Shown here in pieces: positions 1-9,945 of a stretch of DNA of 64,000 nt. This DNA comes from Pseudoips prasinana (Eukaryota > Arthropoda > Insecta > Lepidoptera > Nolidae), in the NCBI GenBank assembly GCA_951640165.1, contig OX621255.1, forward strand, positions 1,178,001 through 1,242,000, in the 5' to 3' direction. The translations under genes and the position numbers were made by a program. The stretch's first letter is position 1, and every line of letters begins with the position of its first letter. The notes beneath the pieces were generated by a model. That model was given only the letters and a program-made list of their open reading frames with translations. It was not told the origin of the DNA and did no database searches.

Positions 1-75
1 CCTTTATATTGTATCCTGTAAATTGTGTTATTATCTGTATAGCTGTTGGTTTTCTTAATAAATAAATAAATTAAA
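1..75 (+). repeat. 3' end of a non-LTR retrotransposon
   Basis: The phrase 'gctgttggttttcttaat' followed by an AAATA-rich tail matches the end of the inserted LINE fragment at 25818-26224, which ends 'gttgttggttaacc' plus poly(A). It is therefore probably the 3' UTR and tail of a LINE whose body lies left of the window. Confidence 0.5.
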
Positions 76-712
76 TAAATATTCATAACGGTAGAGCATA
101 GTGTAAACAACTTCGGGTGTGAAACAAGTCGTAGCTACTAAATTTCATTAATACCATCAATGAACATGAAACTTCTAAACTTTACTATATTGTTCTTGCC
201 CCATTGTCTTCAGCTAAATTAATTCACGAATTGACGATCTCAACCGGTATACCGTGCAGTCGAGCTAATAAAAAAATGACTTTCATACCATGTGATAGGG
301 TTCATTTTGCTTTATATTCGCTTCAGGTGATGCTTGAATTTTTTTCACATTTTCCCATGGCTTTTATTACGGTGATTTAAGGTTGAGATTGGGCTATTTT
401 TGTTGTAGTAGGTGTTTATGTGTACGTGTGTGATCTGTCTAAAACAATGTTGGTCGTTAGTTTAGAGGAGAGCCCTTGTCGCCTTACCTTCTTACCTTGA
501 GAATACTAATGAAAATGTTCTTCCTGTGATATTTTGTTTTTACGACGTAACTCAACTAGCTAAGGTTGACTCTTTCTATATTTAATGTGCGTCCAATCTT
601 ATACGTGTCATCTATTTCTTAGAACTTTCTACTAAGATTTCTGATAGTTGAGTTTCCATGTGATATTTCATTGTTGAATCATATATTCGTGCTTCAATAA
701 GATACATTTTTG
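76..712. other. No recognised feature
   Basis: AT-rich sequence with no long frame and no repeat that I could match elsewhere in the window. Confidence 0.5.
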
Positions 713-714
713 TA

Positions 715-1201
715 CTACTCTGTCAAGAAAGTACCGGGAAAAGATCAATAATATACAAAATGTTTGTTATTCATTCAAATTTATTTTATCACCTTCAAAG
801 TATGCTCCTTCAGAAACGATACACTTACGCCAACGAATAATCCATTCATCAAAACATTTTTTAAACGCTGCTTTCGGAATTGAGCTCAGTTCTCGCCGCG
901 AATTCTCCTTTATGTCTTCTACCGATTGAAAACGAGTACCACGAAGTGGTAATTTGAATGGTGGTAATTGATGTAGGAAAAAGAAAGAAGTCAGCTGGAG
1001 CCATATCAGGTGAATATGGTGGTTGCTGGATGGTATTTGTTGAGTGTTTGGTCAAAAATTCGTCCACAATGATGGCTTTGTGCGAAGGCGCATTATCGTG
1101 GTGCAAAATCCAAGAATTTTCTTTCCACAAATCTGGCCTTTTTCGACGAATTTGCTCTCTTAAACGCTGCATTACGCTCAAATAATATTCTTTTCCAAAA
1201 T
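715..1201 (-). pseudogene. mariner transposase, 3' half, frameshifted
   Basis: The minus strand encodes the catalytic C-terminal half of a mariner transposase, the DDE enzyme that cuts and pastes the element at TA sites. The second catalytic Asp is seen in HHDNAPSH. The third is in YSPDMAPADF, 34 residues further on, which is the D34D spacing of mariners. The frame breaks near 950-965. In the next frame the usual ending resumes (FQSVEDIKENS, then WIIRWRKCIV) and stops at 767-769. The likely terminal repeat starts just after a TA at 713-714 (ctactctgtcaagaaagtac). The N-terminal half, with the DNA-binding domain and first Asp, is missing: homology ends at about 1201 where unrelated sequence begins. 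The copy is inactive. Confidence 0.9.
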
Positions 1202-1369
1202 GGAAAACAGTTGTGCCAATCTAACAACAACAAAAAAAACAATAATTTGAATTTGGAACCATAAACAAATCATCCATTCCCGATACTTTTTTGACTGGAT
1301 GTATTTTTAAGCCTATCACTTTGGCAAGCCATTTGATGCAAACTAGGCTATGGCTATTACAATAATACT

Positions 1370-1905
1370 TACTTATTGTATGGGCAGTAGTTACCCTAGT
1401 ATAAGAGTTGTTGAAGCCGCCCAGTAGGGCTCTGAAATGGTATAGTGAGTGTTGTCTAATGACTACAACCGGGACCAACAGCTTAACGTGCCTTCTTAAG
1501 CACGGAGACGCTCGGAAATAAAACCACACTGCTAGTCACCCGCCTAAGGATTGACCACAATACAAGTTAATAAAAATAATAATATTGGGACATTATTCAC
1601 ACACGGCTATCTGATCCCAAACTAAGCAGAGCTTGTACTATGGAAACCAGATAACTGATATATTACATATTATATTTTTCTTTTGTAAATTATATAGATA
1701 ATTTACATCCAGAGTCAGGACAAACAGACATGTTCATGCGCACAAATATTTGTCCCAGTGGGAATCGAACCCACGACCTGCGGCGTGAAAGGCAGCGTGT
1801 CTACCAACCACGCCAACAGGCCCGTCATAACGGTTAACCTCACCGATATCACCGAAACCTCACCGCTCTGTAAGTGATCGGTGAGATTATAGGTACTCAT
1901 AGACG
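1370..1905 (-). mobile_element. 5S rRNA-derived SINE (copy 1), interrupted
   Basis: On the minus strand this carries the same body as the 5577-5842 copy (a cgggaccga-like block and a cttacttatt-type tail). The 5S-like head is split: one part lies left of 1558 (reverse complement of ggtgact), the other is at about 1834-1905 (gttaacctcaccg and gatcggtgag on the plus strand). A SINE-C copy sits in the gap. Confidence 0.65.
1560..1833 (-). mobile_element. SINE-C (tRNA-headed) inside the 5S-SINE
   Basis: Read on the minus strand it starts with a tRNA-like head (gcgtggttggtagacacg, B box gggttcgattccc). It continues with tgagtctgg-type body sequence and ends in an ATT-rich tail. Other copies are at 9672-9945, 18330-18470 and 48725-48985. 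It is not a tRNA gene: the head is followed by a long SINE body and the acceptor stem is not preserved. Confidence 0.8.
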
Positions 1906-2317
1906 CCTCGAACGACTGCAATTCTTATTGAAGTCATTAGAGGCGGTCGGAGGTCGGCATAACATACTATTTTTTTATTTTTATTATTATGTTTTTTTAT
2001 TATGTTATTTCTACTTATTAATTTTCTTCTTGTATTTTATTATGTTTGTATTTTCTGCCTATGGGTCGCATTAGTTACCCGAAATAAACATATTTTATTT
2101 TATTTATTTATTTTTATCTCACACGTTGCCGACTTTATATCATTCTCGTTATCCTACTCACCGACGACCCATGATCCACACTTAGGTCAGCAACCTTCAC
2201 TCAATAATACTATTAACTAAATCCTATTCGCAAAGGTGGATTGAACTTCAGCAGTTTTGATCCATAAGTAGCCAGTCATTACTGACATAGTGATGGAAAG
2301 CATCTGATGAAATTAAA

Positions 2318-2420
2318 AGAAAAACGTTGCTGCTCGTTCTTTGGGAGGTATTCCCTCGGGATGACTTATACGCCTCCCACGAGATGACATGGGGTTGTGA
2401 TATTCTTTACAGCAGCGATT
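2318..2420 (-). repeat. SINE-like repeat G, fragment
   Basis: Blocks such as 'ggtattccctcggga' and 'cgagatgacatgggg' recur at 5995-6110, 19795-20030, 51215-51400, 52230-52510 and 56555-56810. Longer copies end in the RTE-type motif 'tccagcagtgga' plus TGATGA, so this is probably a SINE mobilised by RTE LINEs. Confidence 0.55.
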
Positions 2421-2457
2421 TTTGATGTGATTTAATGAACTGACAGCACTATCCTTT

Positions 2458-2640
2458 GACTGCACGTCTGGCGCACTAAGACAGTCGCCTCGCCGCTTCG
2501 TGTCGCGGGTTCGAGTCCCGCATCGGACTACTATTTGTGTGGCCCATAAATAGTTGTTCTGAGTCTGGATGTCATTTGTGTCCGTCTATTATATGTTTGT
2601 AAAGTACCCCGGGACACAGAGCTAAAAAAAGAAGCTAATT
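2458..2640 (+). mobile_element. SINE-B (tRNA-headed)
   Basis: tRNA-like head (ctaagacagtcgcctc) with B box cgggttcgagtcccgc, then a body with 'cccataaatagttgttctg' and 'gtaaagtaccccg'. A better copy is at 49198-49402. The A-box region here is missing several bases. Confidence 0.8.
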
Positions 2641-2942
2641 AGATTCCACTACAACATAATCTTACTTTAGTAAACCGAAACAGTCGTCTGTCTGTCACAG
2701 ATAATCAGGAGCTTGCCAACAGGATAAACGGTCTCCAAACGATTAACTCTGAATTAATCCATTTCATTAACTACCGGGAGTTAGGTTCGTAGGAAGTAAG
2801 TAAGTTAATTTGGTGCACAAGTACTTTGTTTGTATTTTATATTGGTAATACGGTCGCGCGATTTATATTCCTTAATAAAACAATAGCTCTAGGTCATATT
2901 TTGTCCCGGGCTGTGAACAGAGGTGGGTTCTTTTTGTGGGGC

Positions 2943-3303
2943 TTATTATTATAATGATCTCCCGAACGAATTCCGGCCACGGCAGCCAGTCTCAATGGAG
3001 ACTAGGCAATTGCGCAGGACATATTATGTAGTATGTGCGTAATGACAGGGGCACTTTCTATTGCATCACTCTCATGATCCGATGACTAGCAACACGACCG
3101 CAAAGAGGTCAGGTACAGGACCGACGGTTTTACGTGCTCTCCGAGGCACGGGGGTGTAATACTGCCAACTCCCAGACTTCGGACTGATACTGAGAATTTT
3201 TTTTTTACGGAAAAGTCCCAAAATCACTTTTGGCCCGACCCTGGATTTGAACCTAGGACCTCGTTCTCTGCGGTTGAACACGCTACCGCTAGACCAACGA
3301 GGC
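2943..3303 (-). mobile_element. SINE-D (tRNA-headed)
   Basis: Read on the minus strand, the head is ctcgttggtctagcggtagc with a degenerate B box. The body contains 'gtctgggagttggc' and 'ctccattgagactggc', and the tail is ATAATAATA-like. Partial copies occur at 6176-6530, 8095-9570, 21100-21370, 59372-59570 and 61985-62370. Confidence 0.8.
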
Positions 3304-3346
3304 AGTTATGAGCACCACTAGACCAACGAGGCAGTTATGAGCACCA
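3289..3346. repeat. 29-bp tandem duplication at the SINE-D head
   Basis: The unit starting ctagaccaacgaggcagtt occurs twice in direct succession (3289-3317 and 3318-3346). It duplicates the first bases of the SINE head together with its flank, probably by slippage after insertion. Confidence 0.8.
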
Positions 3347-3447
3347 CTGAGTATATATAATGTCTTCTAAATCAAGAACATCTACCGGGACTTCTTACGC
3401 AAGGTGTTCCATTGATGGTCGAAACGTCGGGAAAATAACAAACCAGG

Positions 3448-3625
3448 TTTCAACAGTATAGTTCTTATAGTTTCGGAAAAAAGTGGCTGCGATATACGGA
3501 CGGACAGACAGAATCCAAAAGGATTCCTTTTTTTGAAATTTTCATACGGAACCCTAAAAAGGGACAATTGGCTTATTCACATAGCGATCTCTTCCAGACA
3601 AGCTTCAGTTGGACTATATTGTAAC
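3448..3625. repeat. End of repeat E (plus) and repeat N fragment (minus)
   Basis: 3448-3558 matches the right end of repeat E (full copy at 60298-60905): 'tttcggaaaaaagtggctg', a run of cggacggacagacaga and 'cggaaccctaaaa'. 3577-3625 matches repeat N in reverse ('agcgatctcttccagaca'). Confidence 0.65.
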
Positions 3626-3743
3626 GAATATGGAGTACGAGTAGACGCCGTCTACATGCTCAAATAAAATACTTATATTATAAGTATTTTTTATAAAAAA
3701 GTGAGGAAACGTAGAAAGTGTTTTCGCTAGTTATTTATAGGTC

Positions 3744-4759
3744 ATGAATTGCCGAGTGGTTTAGCATCCAAAAGGGTGTTAGACAGGGATGTGTAGCGTC
3801 ACCGTGGTTGTTTAACCTATTCATGGATAGCTGTTTAAAAGATTTGAAAGAAAGTGAATGCGGTGTAAGGATGAATGAGTTACTCATCAAATGTCTGCTT
3901 TACGCTGATGATCAAGTTTTACTTGCATCATCGGCGGACGAGTTGCAGGTGATGGTAACAAGTATGCATGAATCTTTTGAAAGGAAAGGGATGAAAATGA
4001 ATGTAGGTAAGACGAAAGTAATGGTATTTGAGAGGGATGAATACACGACAACGTGTGATATTGTGATTGGAGGAGAGAAAGTCGAACAGGTGAATGAGTT
4101 TGTATATTTGGGAACTTTGTTTACGAGAGATGGGAAATATGAAAAAGAAATTGTTAGAAGAGTAAATGCGGGGAATAGAGTGAATGGGGCCCTACACGCC
4201 TTTATGAGTAGCCGGCAAGTATCAAAGAAGGCTCGACTAGCCGTGCACGATGGAGTGTTAGTGCCAACTTTAATGTATGGAAGTGAAAGTTGGGTATGGC
4301 AGAAAAAGAATGAAAGTAAAATAAATGCAGTGGAAATGAGAGCTCTGAGAAGTATGTGTGGTGTGACTTTGAGAGACAGAATTCGAAATACTGATGTAAG
4401 AGAGCGTTGTGGTGTGAAAGAGGATGTAGTCACAAAGATTGAAAAAGGCATGCTGAGATGGTTTGGCCATTTAGAAAGGATGAATGAAAGAAGATTGACA
4501 AAAGAAGTATACCTGGCCTGTGTGAATGGGACAACCGGAAGGGGAAGACCACGTCGAACATTCTCTGACCAAATTGGAGATGTTCTCAAGAAAGGGCAGG
4601 TCAGAAGTACCCTAAACCGGCGAGCATGTATGAAGAATATAATGACAGTAATCGAGGCAAAAGAAGTATGCAAAGATCGTGACAAATGGAAATCCGTTGT
4701 CTCTGCCTACCCCTCTGGGAAACAGGCGTGAGTCTATGTATGTATGTATGAATTGCCGA
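3744..4759 (+). mobile_element. 5'-truncated LINE insertion with 12-bp target-site duplication
   Basis: The 12-mer atgaattgccga flanks the insert at 3744-3755 and 4748-4759. The insert (3756-4747) begins inside the reverse transcriptase coding region and ends in a short TATG repeat. 5' truncation, a simple-repeat tail and a target duplication are the signature of target-primed reverse transcription. Confidence 0.85.
3757..4731 (+). CDS. Non-LTR reverse transcriptase, C-terminal part (partial)
   Basis: The frame is open from the 5' junction of the LINE insertion to a TGA at 4729-4731, about 324 codons without frameshift or stop. The first residues read [17 protein letters not shown], the RT block before the catalytic loop. 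The catalytic YADD is at about residues 49-52. Next comes the thumb region ([11 protein letters not shown]) and a C-terminal region with [15 protein letters not shown], ending in SAYPSGKQA. The fingers, motif A and the endonuclease are absent because of 5' truncation, so it cannot work alone. The intact frame and visible target duplication suggest a recent insertion. I am unsure of the LINE clade; RT proteins of this type are common in butterfly genomes. The upstream start codon is lost. Confidence 0.85.
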   Translation, partial: WFSIQKGVRQGCVASPWLFNLFMDSCLKDLKESECGVRMNELLIKCLLYADDQVLLASSADELQVMVTSMHESFERKGMKMNVGKTKVMVFERDEYTTTCDIVIGGEKVEQVNEFVYLGTLFTRDGKYEKEIVRRVNAGNRVNGALHAFMSSRQVSKKARLAVHDGVLVPTLMYGSESWVWQKKNESKINAVEMRALRSMCGVTLRDRIRNTDVRERCGVKEDVVTKIEKGMLRWFGHLERMNERRLTKEVYLACVNGTTGRGRPRRTFSDQIGDVLKKGQVRSTLNRRACMKNIMTVIEAKEVCKDRDKWKSVVSAYPSGKQA

Positions 4760-4920
4760 AACTGTGAAATCAATTTATCGCGGAGGTATTTGAAGAAAGA
4801 AAGAAATAAAGAAGAAAGAAATAATTTTATTTTCATAACATATACGGAAAATACATTCAATTTCAAAAACAAAAAGTCAATTTTAAACATTATTAATTTT
4901 ATCCGTACTGGTATGAAAAA

Positions 4921-4976
4921 TGGCCCTATCTCAGCTAGTACTGCATTTCTGCAGTGCTGATCTTCCGATAGGGCCA
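4921..4976. repeat. Short foldback repeat, copy 1
   Basis: The ends tggccctatc and gataggg-cca are perfect 10-bp inverted repeats. A second copy lies in opposite orientation at 39492-39545 and shares the adjoining 'actggtatgaaaaa'. It could be a tiny non-autonomous DNA element or part of a larger repeat. Confidence 0.6.
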
Positions 4977-5389
4977 GTAGGTACTGGAAGCGTGATACCA
5001 GACGAATTCACATTATCATACTTACAAGCTAAAAAAAATCCTGGATTGTTATAACATTATAATAATATTAGGTACATACCTACACATTAAGATTATTATT
5101 ATTATGGAATGTAGAATAGGAAAGTAGAAAACAAGAGAGAGAAAAATTATTAATAACAAAAAAATATTAATAACAATTATTTCCGATCCTGTATGACATA
5201 GCAAACTTCAAGAAGCGAGCCTATTCTTTTCTTAATGGCCGGCAACACAGTTATGGCTCTCTGGTGTTGTGAGTACAACCTATGGAGGTTCCCTTACTAT
5301 CATAATAATCTATAAAAAAAACTCTTTAAATATACAAATAAACATGTCGTCAGTAAAATATTACTGCAGTATAATGATTACTTCATCAT

Positions 5390-5455
5390 GTCAGCTTAAT
5401 GACGTCCACTGCTGGACAAAGGCCTCCACAAAAGATTTCCTAGCTATAGTAGTCA
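5390..5455 (-). repeat. RTE-type 3' end fragment
   Basis: On the minus strand it reads 'cctttgtccagcagtggacg' followed by a GACATGATGA-like end, the 3' terminus shared by the RTE LINEs and several SINEs of this window. Confidence 0.6.
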
Positions 5456-5576
5456 TTTAGTCATTTATTCATAAACAAAATAATTTGTATCTGAATTTAC
5501 ACACATAAATAAATCACACAATTACAATTTTACAATAAATATAATTAAAAAATAATGTCAACATTTATCAATAAAT

Positions 5577-5842
5577 GGAGGCGCTCATAGCCAGATGCTC
5601 TCACCGGTCCGTAAGTGATTGGCGAGGTTAAGCAACTAGGCTCGCGGTCAGTCCATAGATGGGTGACCGCTAAAGTGGTTTAATTTGTGAGCGTCTCCGT
5701 GCTTCGGAGGGCACGTTAAGTTGTCGGTCCCGGTTGTAGCCATTAGGCAACAGTCGTTAAGCCATCTCAAAGGCCTACTAGGCGGCTTGAACAACTCTGA
5801 CACTAGGGTAACCACTGCCCATACGATAAGTAAGTATCAATA
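5577..5842 (+). mobile_element. 5S rRNA-derived SINE (copy 2, best preserved)
   Basis: The first ~116 nt (5580-5695) resemble 5S rRNA. The A-box segment is ggttaagcaact and the C-box segment is ggtcagtccatagatgggtg followed by acc. The ends ggcgctca (5580-5587) and tgagcgtc (5688-5695) can pair over 8 positions with one G-U, which would re-create 5S helix I. The body that follows (cttcggagggcacgttaag, cggtcccggttgtag) ends in a taagtaagta tail. The 5S gene carries an internal Pol III promoter, so a 5S head can drive SINE transcription. Three more copies lie at 1370-1905, 22700-22950 and 23300-23560. Confidence 0.8.
5627..5668 (+). promoter_or_regulatory. 5S-type internal Pol III control region (A and C boxes)
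   Basis: The A-box segment is at 5627-5636 (gttaagcaac) and the C-box segment at 5646-5668. Their order and spacing follow the internal control region of 5S genes, where TFIIIA binds. Function is inferred from similarity only. Confidence 0.55.
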
Positions 5843-5994
5843 AATTACACTCGATTAAACCTTAGATATTTAAAATAATTGCAATAAAATTAATTATAAT
5901 AAAATTTGCAAGAGTTGTCAAAAGAGTAAAAAATAATAATTATAAAATTTGTGGCCAAATCTATATATAATAATTAATAAACTGTCAAAGTACA

Positions 5995-6110
5995 CAGAGA
6001 CGCTGCTGCCCGTTCTGTGCGAGATATACCCTTGGGATGAAATGGGGTGGCTATATTCTATGCCGTCAACCACACAGCAAATAATAAAGGTTAACTTAAC
6101 GCGGAGAAAC
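5995..6110 (-). repeat. SINE-like repeat G, fragment
   Basis: 'gctgctgcccgttct' and 'gggatgaaatggggtgg' match the head side of repeat G (see 19795-20030). Confidence 0.5.
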
Positions 6111-6175
6111 TCTAAAATTACTCGTAATAATAAAAAAAGAAACGACCACTTACGTGAAGTCTACAAATAATAATA

Positions 6176-6530
6176 ATGTCCTCCCGACCGATTTATCGGC
6201 CACGGCAGCCTGTCTCAATGGAAACTAGCCAATTGCGCAGTTCATATTTTAGTGCACAAGTGTGTGCGCAAACACAGGTGCACTTTCAATTCATCACACT
6301 CATGATCCTATGAGACGACTAGCGACACGACATGACACGATCGGAAAGAGATCAGGTGCAGGACCGACGGCTTTAGGTGCTCTTCGAGGCACGGGAGTGT
6401 AATACCGCCAACTCCCAGACTTAGGGCTGATACTGAGAAATTTCTTTTTACGAAAAAATCCCAAAATCCCTTTTAGACCCGACCCGGGATTTGAACCCAG
6501 GACCTCATTATCTGTGGTTGAATGTACACC
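6176..6530 (-). mobile_element. SINE-D, tRNA head truncated
   Basis: The body is nearly complete ('gactgagagtttg'-side tail, 'ctgggagttggcgg', 'aatcccgggtcggg' when read on the minus strand). The head ends at the 'gttcaacc' segment, and unrelated sequence follows at about 6525. Confidence 0.75.
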
Positions 6531-6969
6531 CAGACTCTTATATTTTAAGTCACCAGGACAACTGTGTGACCCACACAGTTTTCCTCGTGACTTAATGTAC
6601 GTCAACGCTGAGGTAGTAAAATACCTGTACCACTGCATCAATAACGCAGTAGAAATAAACAGCATTATTTTAAATAATACATTTCATCGACTCACTACGC
6701 AGAAAAACGTCGTAAATGAAACTTGAGATAAATCCCCCCACAAAAAGTCGTTTAACAAGCTTAAACAATATTCAGTCGAAACCAATTCCAAGTAGAACTA
6801 CTTACAAATTCTTAAGCCCATTGGCGAGCGTAATGACACACAGTTTCGTACAAACAGCCAAGTTTTTTTTACCAAATCTCTTATAAGCTAGGTTCTAAAG
6901 ACGTGTATAGAGCATTGCTTCAAAAAGGATCAAGAAATGTACTTCAAATTGAATCAATGCTTTTTTAAT

Positions 6970-7224
6970 GGTCACCGTAGCCTAGTTGGTAGTGCTCCTG
7001 CCTACGAAGCTGGTGGTCCTGGGTTCGAATCCCGGTAAGTGCAAATATTTGTGTGATGAGCACGAATATTTGTTTCTGAGTCATGGATGTTTTCTATGTA
7101 TTTAAGTATTTATCTATCTATATAAGTATGTATATCGTCGCCTGGTACCCATAGTATAAGCTTTGCTTAGCTTGGGGCTAGGATGATTTGTGTGACATTG
7201 TCCCTAGATATTATTATTATTATT
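6970..7224 (+). mobile_element. SINE-A (tRNA-headed)
   Basis: The head starts ggtcaccgtagcctagttgg (A box) and has B box gggttcgaatcccgg. The body has 'gagcacgaatatttgttt', a ctatctatataagtatgtat block and 'caagctttgcttag'-type sequence, and it ends in (ATT)n. Other copies are at 10424, 12739, 25240 (minus), 29472, 46897 and 63880 (minus, cut by the window end). Confidence 0.9.
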
Positions 7225-7386
7225 GTCCCCTAGATATTAATGCCTTATTGGTAGCAAATTAAGTATCAGGTTGGGTCTTAAAATGTTATTTGAATGTTTT
7301 GTTCTAGAAAAGAGTTTTATATATTGTTTGTGTATATTGTTCATATTCATTATTTGTAATATGTATGTTTATATATTTTCTTTTTA

Positions 7387-7632
7387 GGGTTCCGTAGCCA
7401 AATGGCAAAAAACGGAACCCTTATAGATTCGTCATGTCTGTCTGTCTGTCCGTATGTCACAGCCACTTTTTTCCGATACTATAAGAACTGTAATGTTGAA
7501 ACATGGTAAGTAGATGTTTTTTAATACGTCATAAATCGTAAACCGTAATTTACCTTTCATTTATTCAACTGAAATACTTGCTGCTACGGAACCCTTCTTG
7601 GGCGAGTCCGACTCGCACTTGGCCGGTTTTTA
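7387..7632 (-). repeat. Repeat E, internally deleted
   Basis: It begins 'gggttccgtagccaaatgg' and ends 'gactcgcacttggccggtt', the two ends of the ~605-bp repeat E (24300-24902, 60298-60905). About 350 bp of the centre is missing. Confidence 0.75.
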
Positions 7633-7732
7633 TTTTCTTTTATTTTTATGTGTACCAAAAGGTACTAATTGTAATGTATCTGTACACCGACAACTGCCCC
7701 TCTCAATAACTCCATTCTCCGATCTTTACTTT

Positions 7733-7853
7733 GGTTGTCTGGAAGAGATCACATTTTGTGATAAGACCGACCCTTGTATATTTTAAGGTTTGAAGTGTTT
7801 ATTATTCGTTATTCCTTTGGTGTACAATAAAGAGTTTATTTATCTATATATCA
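7733..7853 (+). repeat. Repeat N (LINE 3'-end-like)
   Basis: 'ggttgtctggaagagatc', 'gataagaccg' and 'gtgtacaataaag' recur at 58205-58320 and, in part, at 55620-55690, 36836-36895 (minus) and 3577-3625 (minus). The final AATAAAG resembles a poly(A) signal, so it may be a LINE 3' UTR. Confidence 0.55.
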
Positions 7854-8365
7854 TAGACTGCAGTCAGGAGGTGGGCCGTATTAGATTCTCATACTAGGCC
7901 AGAGAGCACTTTTAATGTTGAGTGGGACATATAAATTGTTGTAATACTATTACTAATTTCTTTACATATTTTTTTATAAAATAATATTGTTCAACATTAC
8001 AGCTAGAAGAAGTAAATTGCTGGACAAACCTCCCCATGAATCATCTTGGCGGGTTAAAAATATAAACTAAGGAAAGTAATAAAGTTTAGGTAAAGTAATG
8101 TTCTCATGGTCGAATTTCGGTCATGGCAGCCAGCCTCAATGGAGACTAGCCAACTGACAATTATAGAACAAAATTGTGAGCGCAACACAGGGGCACTTTT
8201 TATTCTAGCGCCTTTATGATCCGACGGGACGTTTAGCGACACAACCGGAAAGAGGCCTGACCTCTTTCCGATTTCCAATCGACTACAGAAGCGATAGCTT
8301 AACGTGCTTTCCGAGGCACGAAGGTGTTATATCACCAACTCCCAGACTACTGAGAAATTTCCTTA

Positions 8366-9475
8366 ACCCGCCACTTGTGACGTGAATTTGACTTACATCT
8401 TTGGTGACGCTGCGCGCCGCGCGCCGGTCCTACGCACCGGGTTTTTCAACCTAAGATATGCTTAATAAGCAATACTCCATGTTACTTTTACTCAACCAAA
8501 TATTTAAAGACATTTATAATCATTTATAATTTTTATCAGTACAACGAAGATGTATATTGACAAAGAAATACGTTTATTAATTTTTACTGTATTACACTTA
8601 TAACACTGAAAATTATCGATTTTTTTTCTAGACTCACGTTAAAATATAGAATTTGAAACAAAAAATAAAATTTTATAGCTAATTCAGCCTTTTGCGGTCT
8701 TATGACAATAAGAACTATAAAAAAAATGAACTCCTTCCAACTAAAAAAAAGTCCCCTCAAAAATAACTGGTAAAAATGGTTACCCCAGGTACTCATCAAT
8801 CTTCAAAATTTCAGCAAGTCTTTGTCTCATCAATCGAGGCAAGTTTGACTGAACCTGGCGTTCTCGTCGTATAACAGTCCTTTAGTAGAAGAGCTTCGAG
8901 ACCATGAGTTTTACGTTCGTAAGACATGCTAAAACAAAGTTGTAAATTAGAAAATAAATTCGTAAAATACTAAGTATTTTAGTGAAAAAGTGATAAAATT
9001 ATGTAAAAAGTTTACTGATTACAGAATAATAATAATCACAATAATTAAACTATAAAAATAAATAGATAAACTTATCAAAAAGTTACAATAAAAAAAATGA
9101 GCTATGACTTTTTGACTTACGTAGTCTGTAACCCCGGTCTCACGCACCGGGTTGGGGTCAAAACTCCAAGAAGTACCTCCGCGTCGCCGGCGCGGGGTGG
9201 ACTAACGGTAGGGGATGCGCAATGAGGAAAGTACACGAAATCACTACTCGATTCTATGGCGGATAAAAAAGTTATTCAACTTTTATGAACTACCCGGTCT
9301 TACAGACATACACGTCACAAATGGCGGGTAGAGAAATCTCAAAATTCCTTTTTGGTCCGACCAATGAGGAAAGTACACGAAATCACTACTCGATTCTATG
9401 GCGGATAAAAAAGTTATTCAACTTTTTTGAACTACCCGGTCTTACAGACATACACGTTACAAATGGCGGGTAGAG
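8366..9475. mobile_element. Non-autonomous DNA element with imperfect terminal inverted repeats
   Basis: The left end taacccgccacttgtgacgt mirrors the right end acgttacaaatggcgggta, so the inverted repeats run ~30 bp with mismatches. No coding capacity is seen inside; the longest frame is about 71 codons and looks random. 'cacgcaccgggtt'-type blocks occur near both ends. 'gagaaattt(c)' is present at both junctions, but the SINE itself contains similar sequence, so I do not claim a target duplication. Confidence 0.6.
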
Positions 9476-9504
9476 AAATTTCAAAATTCCTTTTTGGTCC
9501 GACC
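9221..9504. repeat. 142-bp tandem duplication across element/SINE junction
   Basis: The block starting aatgaggaaagtacacg at 9221 recurs from 9363, a 142-bp period. Each copy contains the right end of the DNA element and the adjoining SINE-D piece (to ggtccgacc), so the duplication happened after the element inserted. Confidence 0.85.
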
Positions 9505-9671
9505 CAAGATTTGAACTCAGGGCCTGCGGTTAAACATGCTACTACTAAACCAACGAGGTAGTAAATTTGGGTGATAGCATCCGGCTTCTTATAGTATGTG
9601 ATATTTGATTTATTCGACATATAAATAATTTCTGACCACTTTTTGCGGTTAACTTCTGGCAAATGCTTACT

Positions 9672-9945
9672 CGACGGGCCTGTTGACGTGGTTGGCAAAC
9701 GCTTGTTTTTCACGCCGGAGGTCGTGGGTTTCATTCCCACCCAGGAAATATATTTGTGTGCAAGAACATGACTGTTTGTCCTGAGTCTGGGTGTAATTAT
9801 CTATATAGGTGTATATTTACAAAAGAAAAGTAGAATATGTAGTATATCAGTTATTTGGTTTCTATAGTATAGTACAAGCGCTGTTTTGTTTGAGATCAGA
9901 TGGCCGTGTGTGAATAATGTCCCAAGATATTATTATATTATTAAT
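9672..9945 (+). mobile_element. SINE-C (tRNA-headed)
   Basis: Head gttgacgtggttggcaaacg, altered B box gggtttcattccc, body 'tgtcctgagtctgggtgtaa', and a tail ending gtcccaagatattattat. Confidence 0.8.

Larger units (their letters stand above)
8095..9570 (-). mobile_element. SINE-D split by a DNA element
   Basis: The tail-side half lies at about 8095-8365 ('cctcaatggagactagcc' on the plus strand). The head-side half lies at about 9476-9570 ('cctttttggtccgaccc' to 'aaaccaacgaggtag'). The two halves are consecutive parts of one SINE, separated by the 1.1-kb element at 8366-9475. Confidence 0.7.

Noticed and set aside
3912..4685. 257-codon frame on the minus strand
   Set aside because: Antisense shadow of the LINE reverse transcriptase at 3757-4731, which has recognisable RT motifs.
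5580..5695. Functional 5S rRNA gene
   Set aside because: Too diverged from 5S outside the control boxes, followed by a SINE body, and present as dispersed copies in both orientations.
6970..7040. tRNA gene suggested by A and B boxes (and in every other SINE head)
   Set aside because: No acceptor-stem pairing; the same head is repeated with the same long body and ATT tail, so it is a SINE.
8366..9475. 10-bp target-site duplication gagaaatttc for the DNA element
   Set aside because: The SINE itself carries near-identical blocks at both points, so the match may be coincidental.
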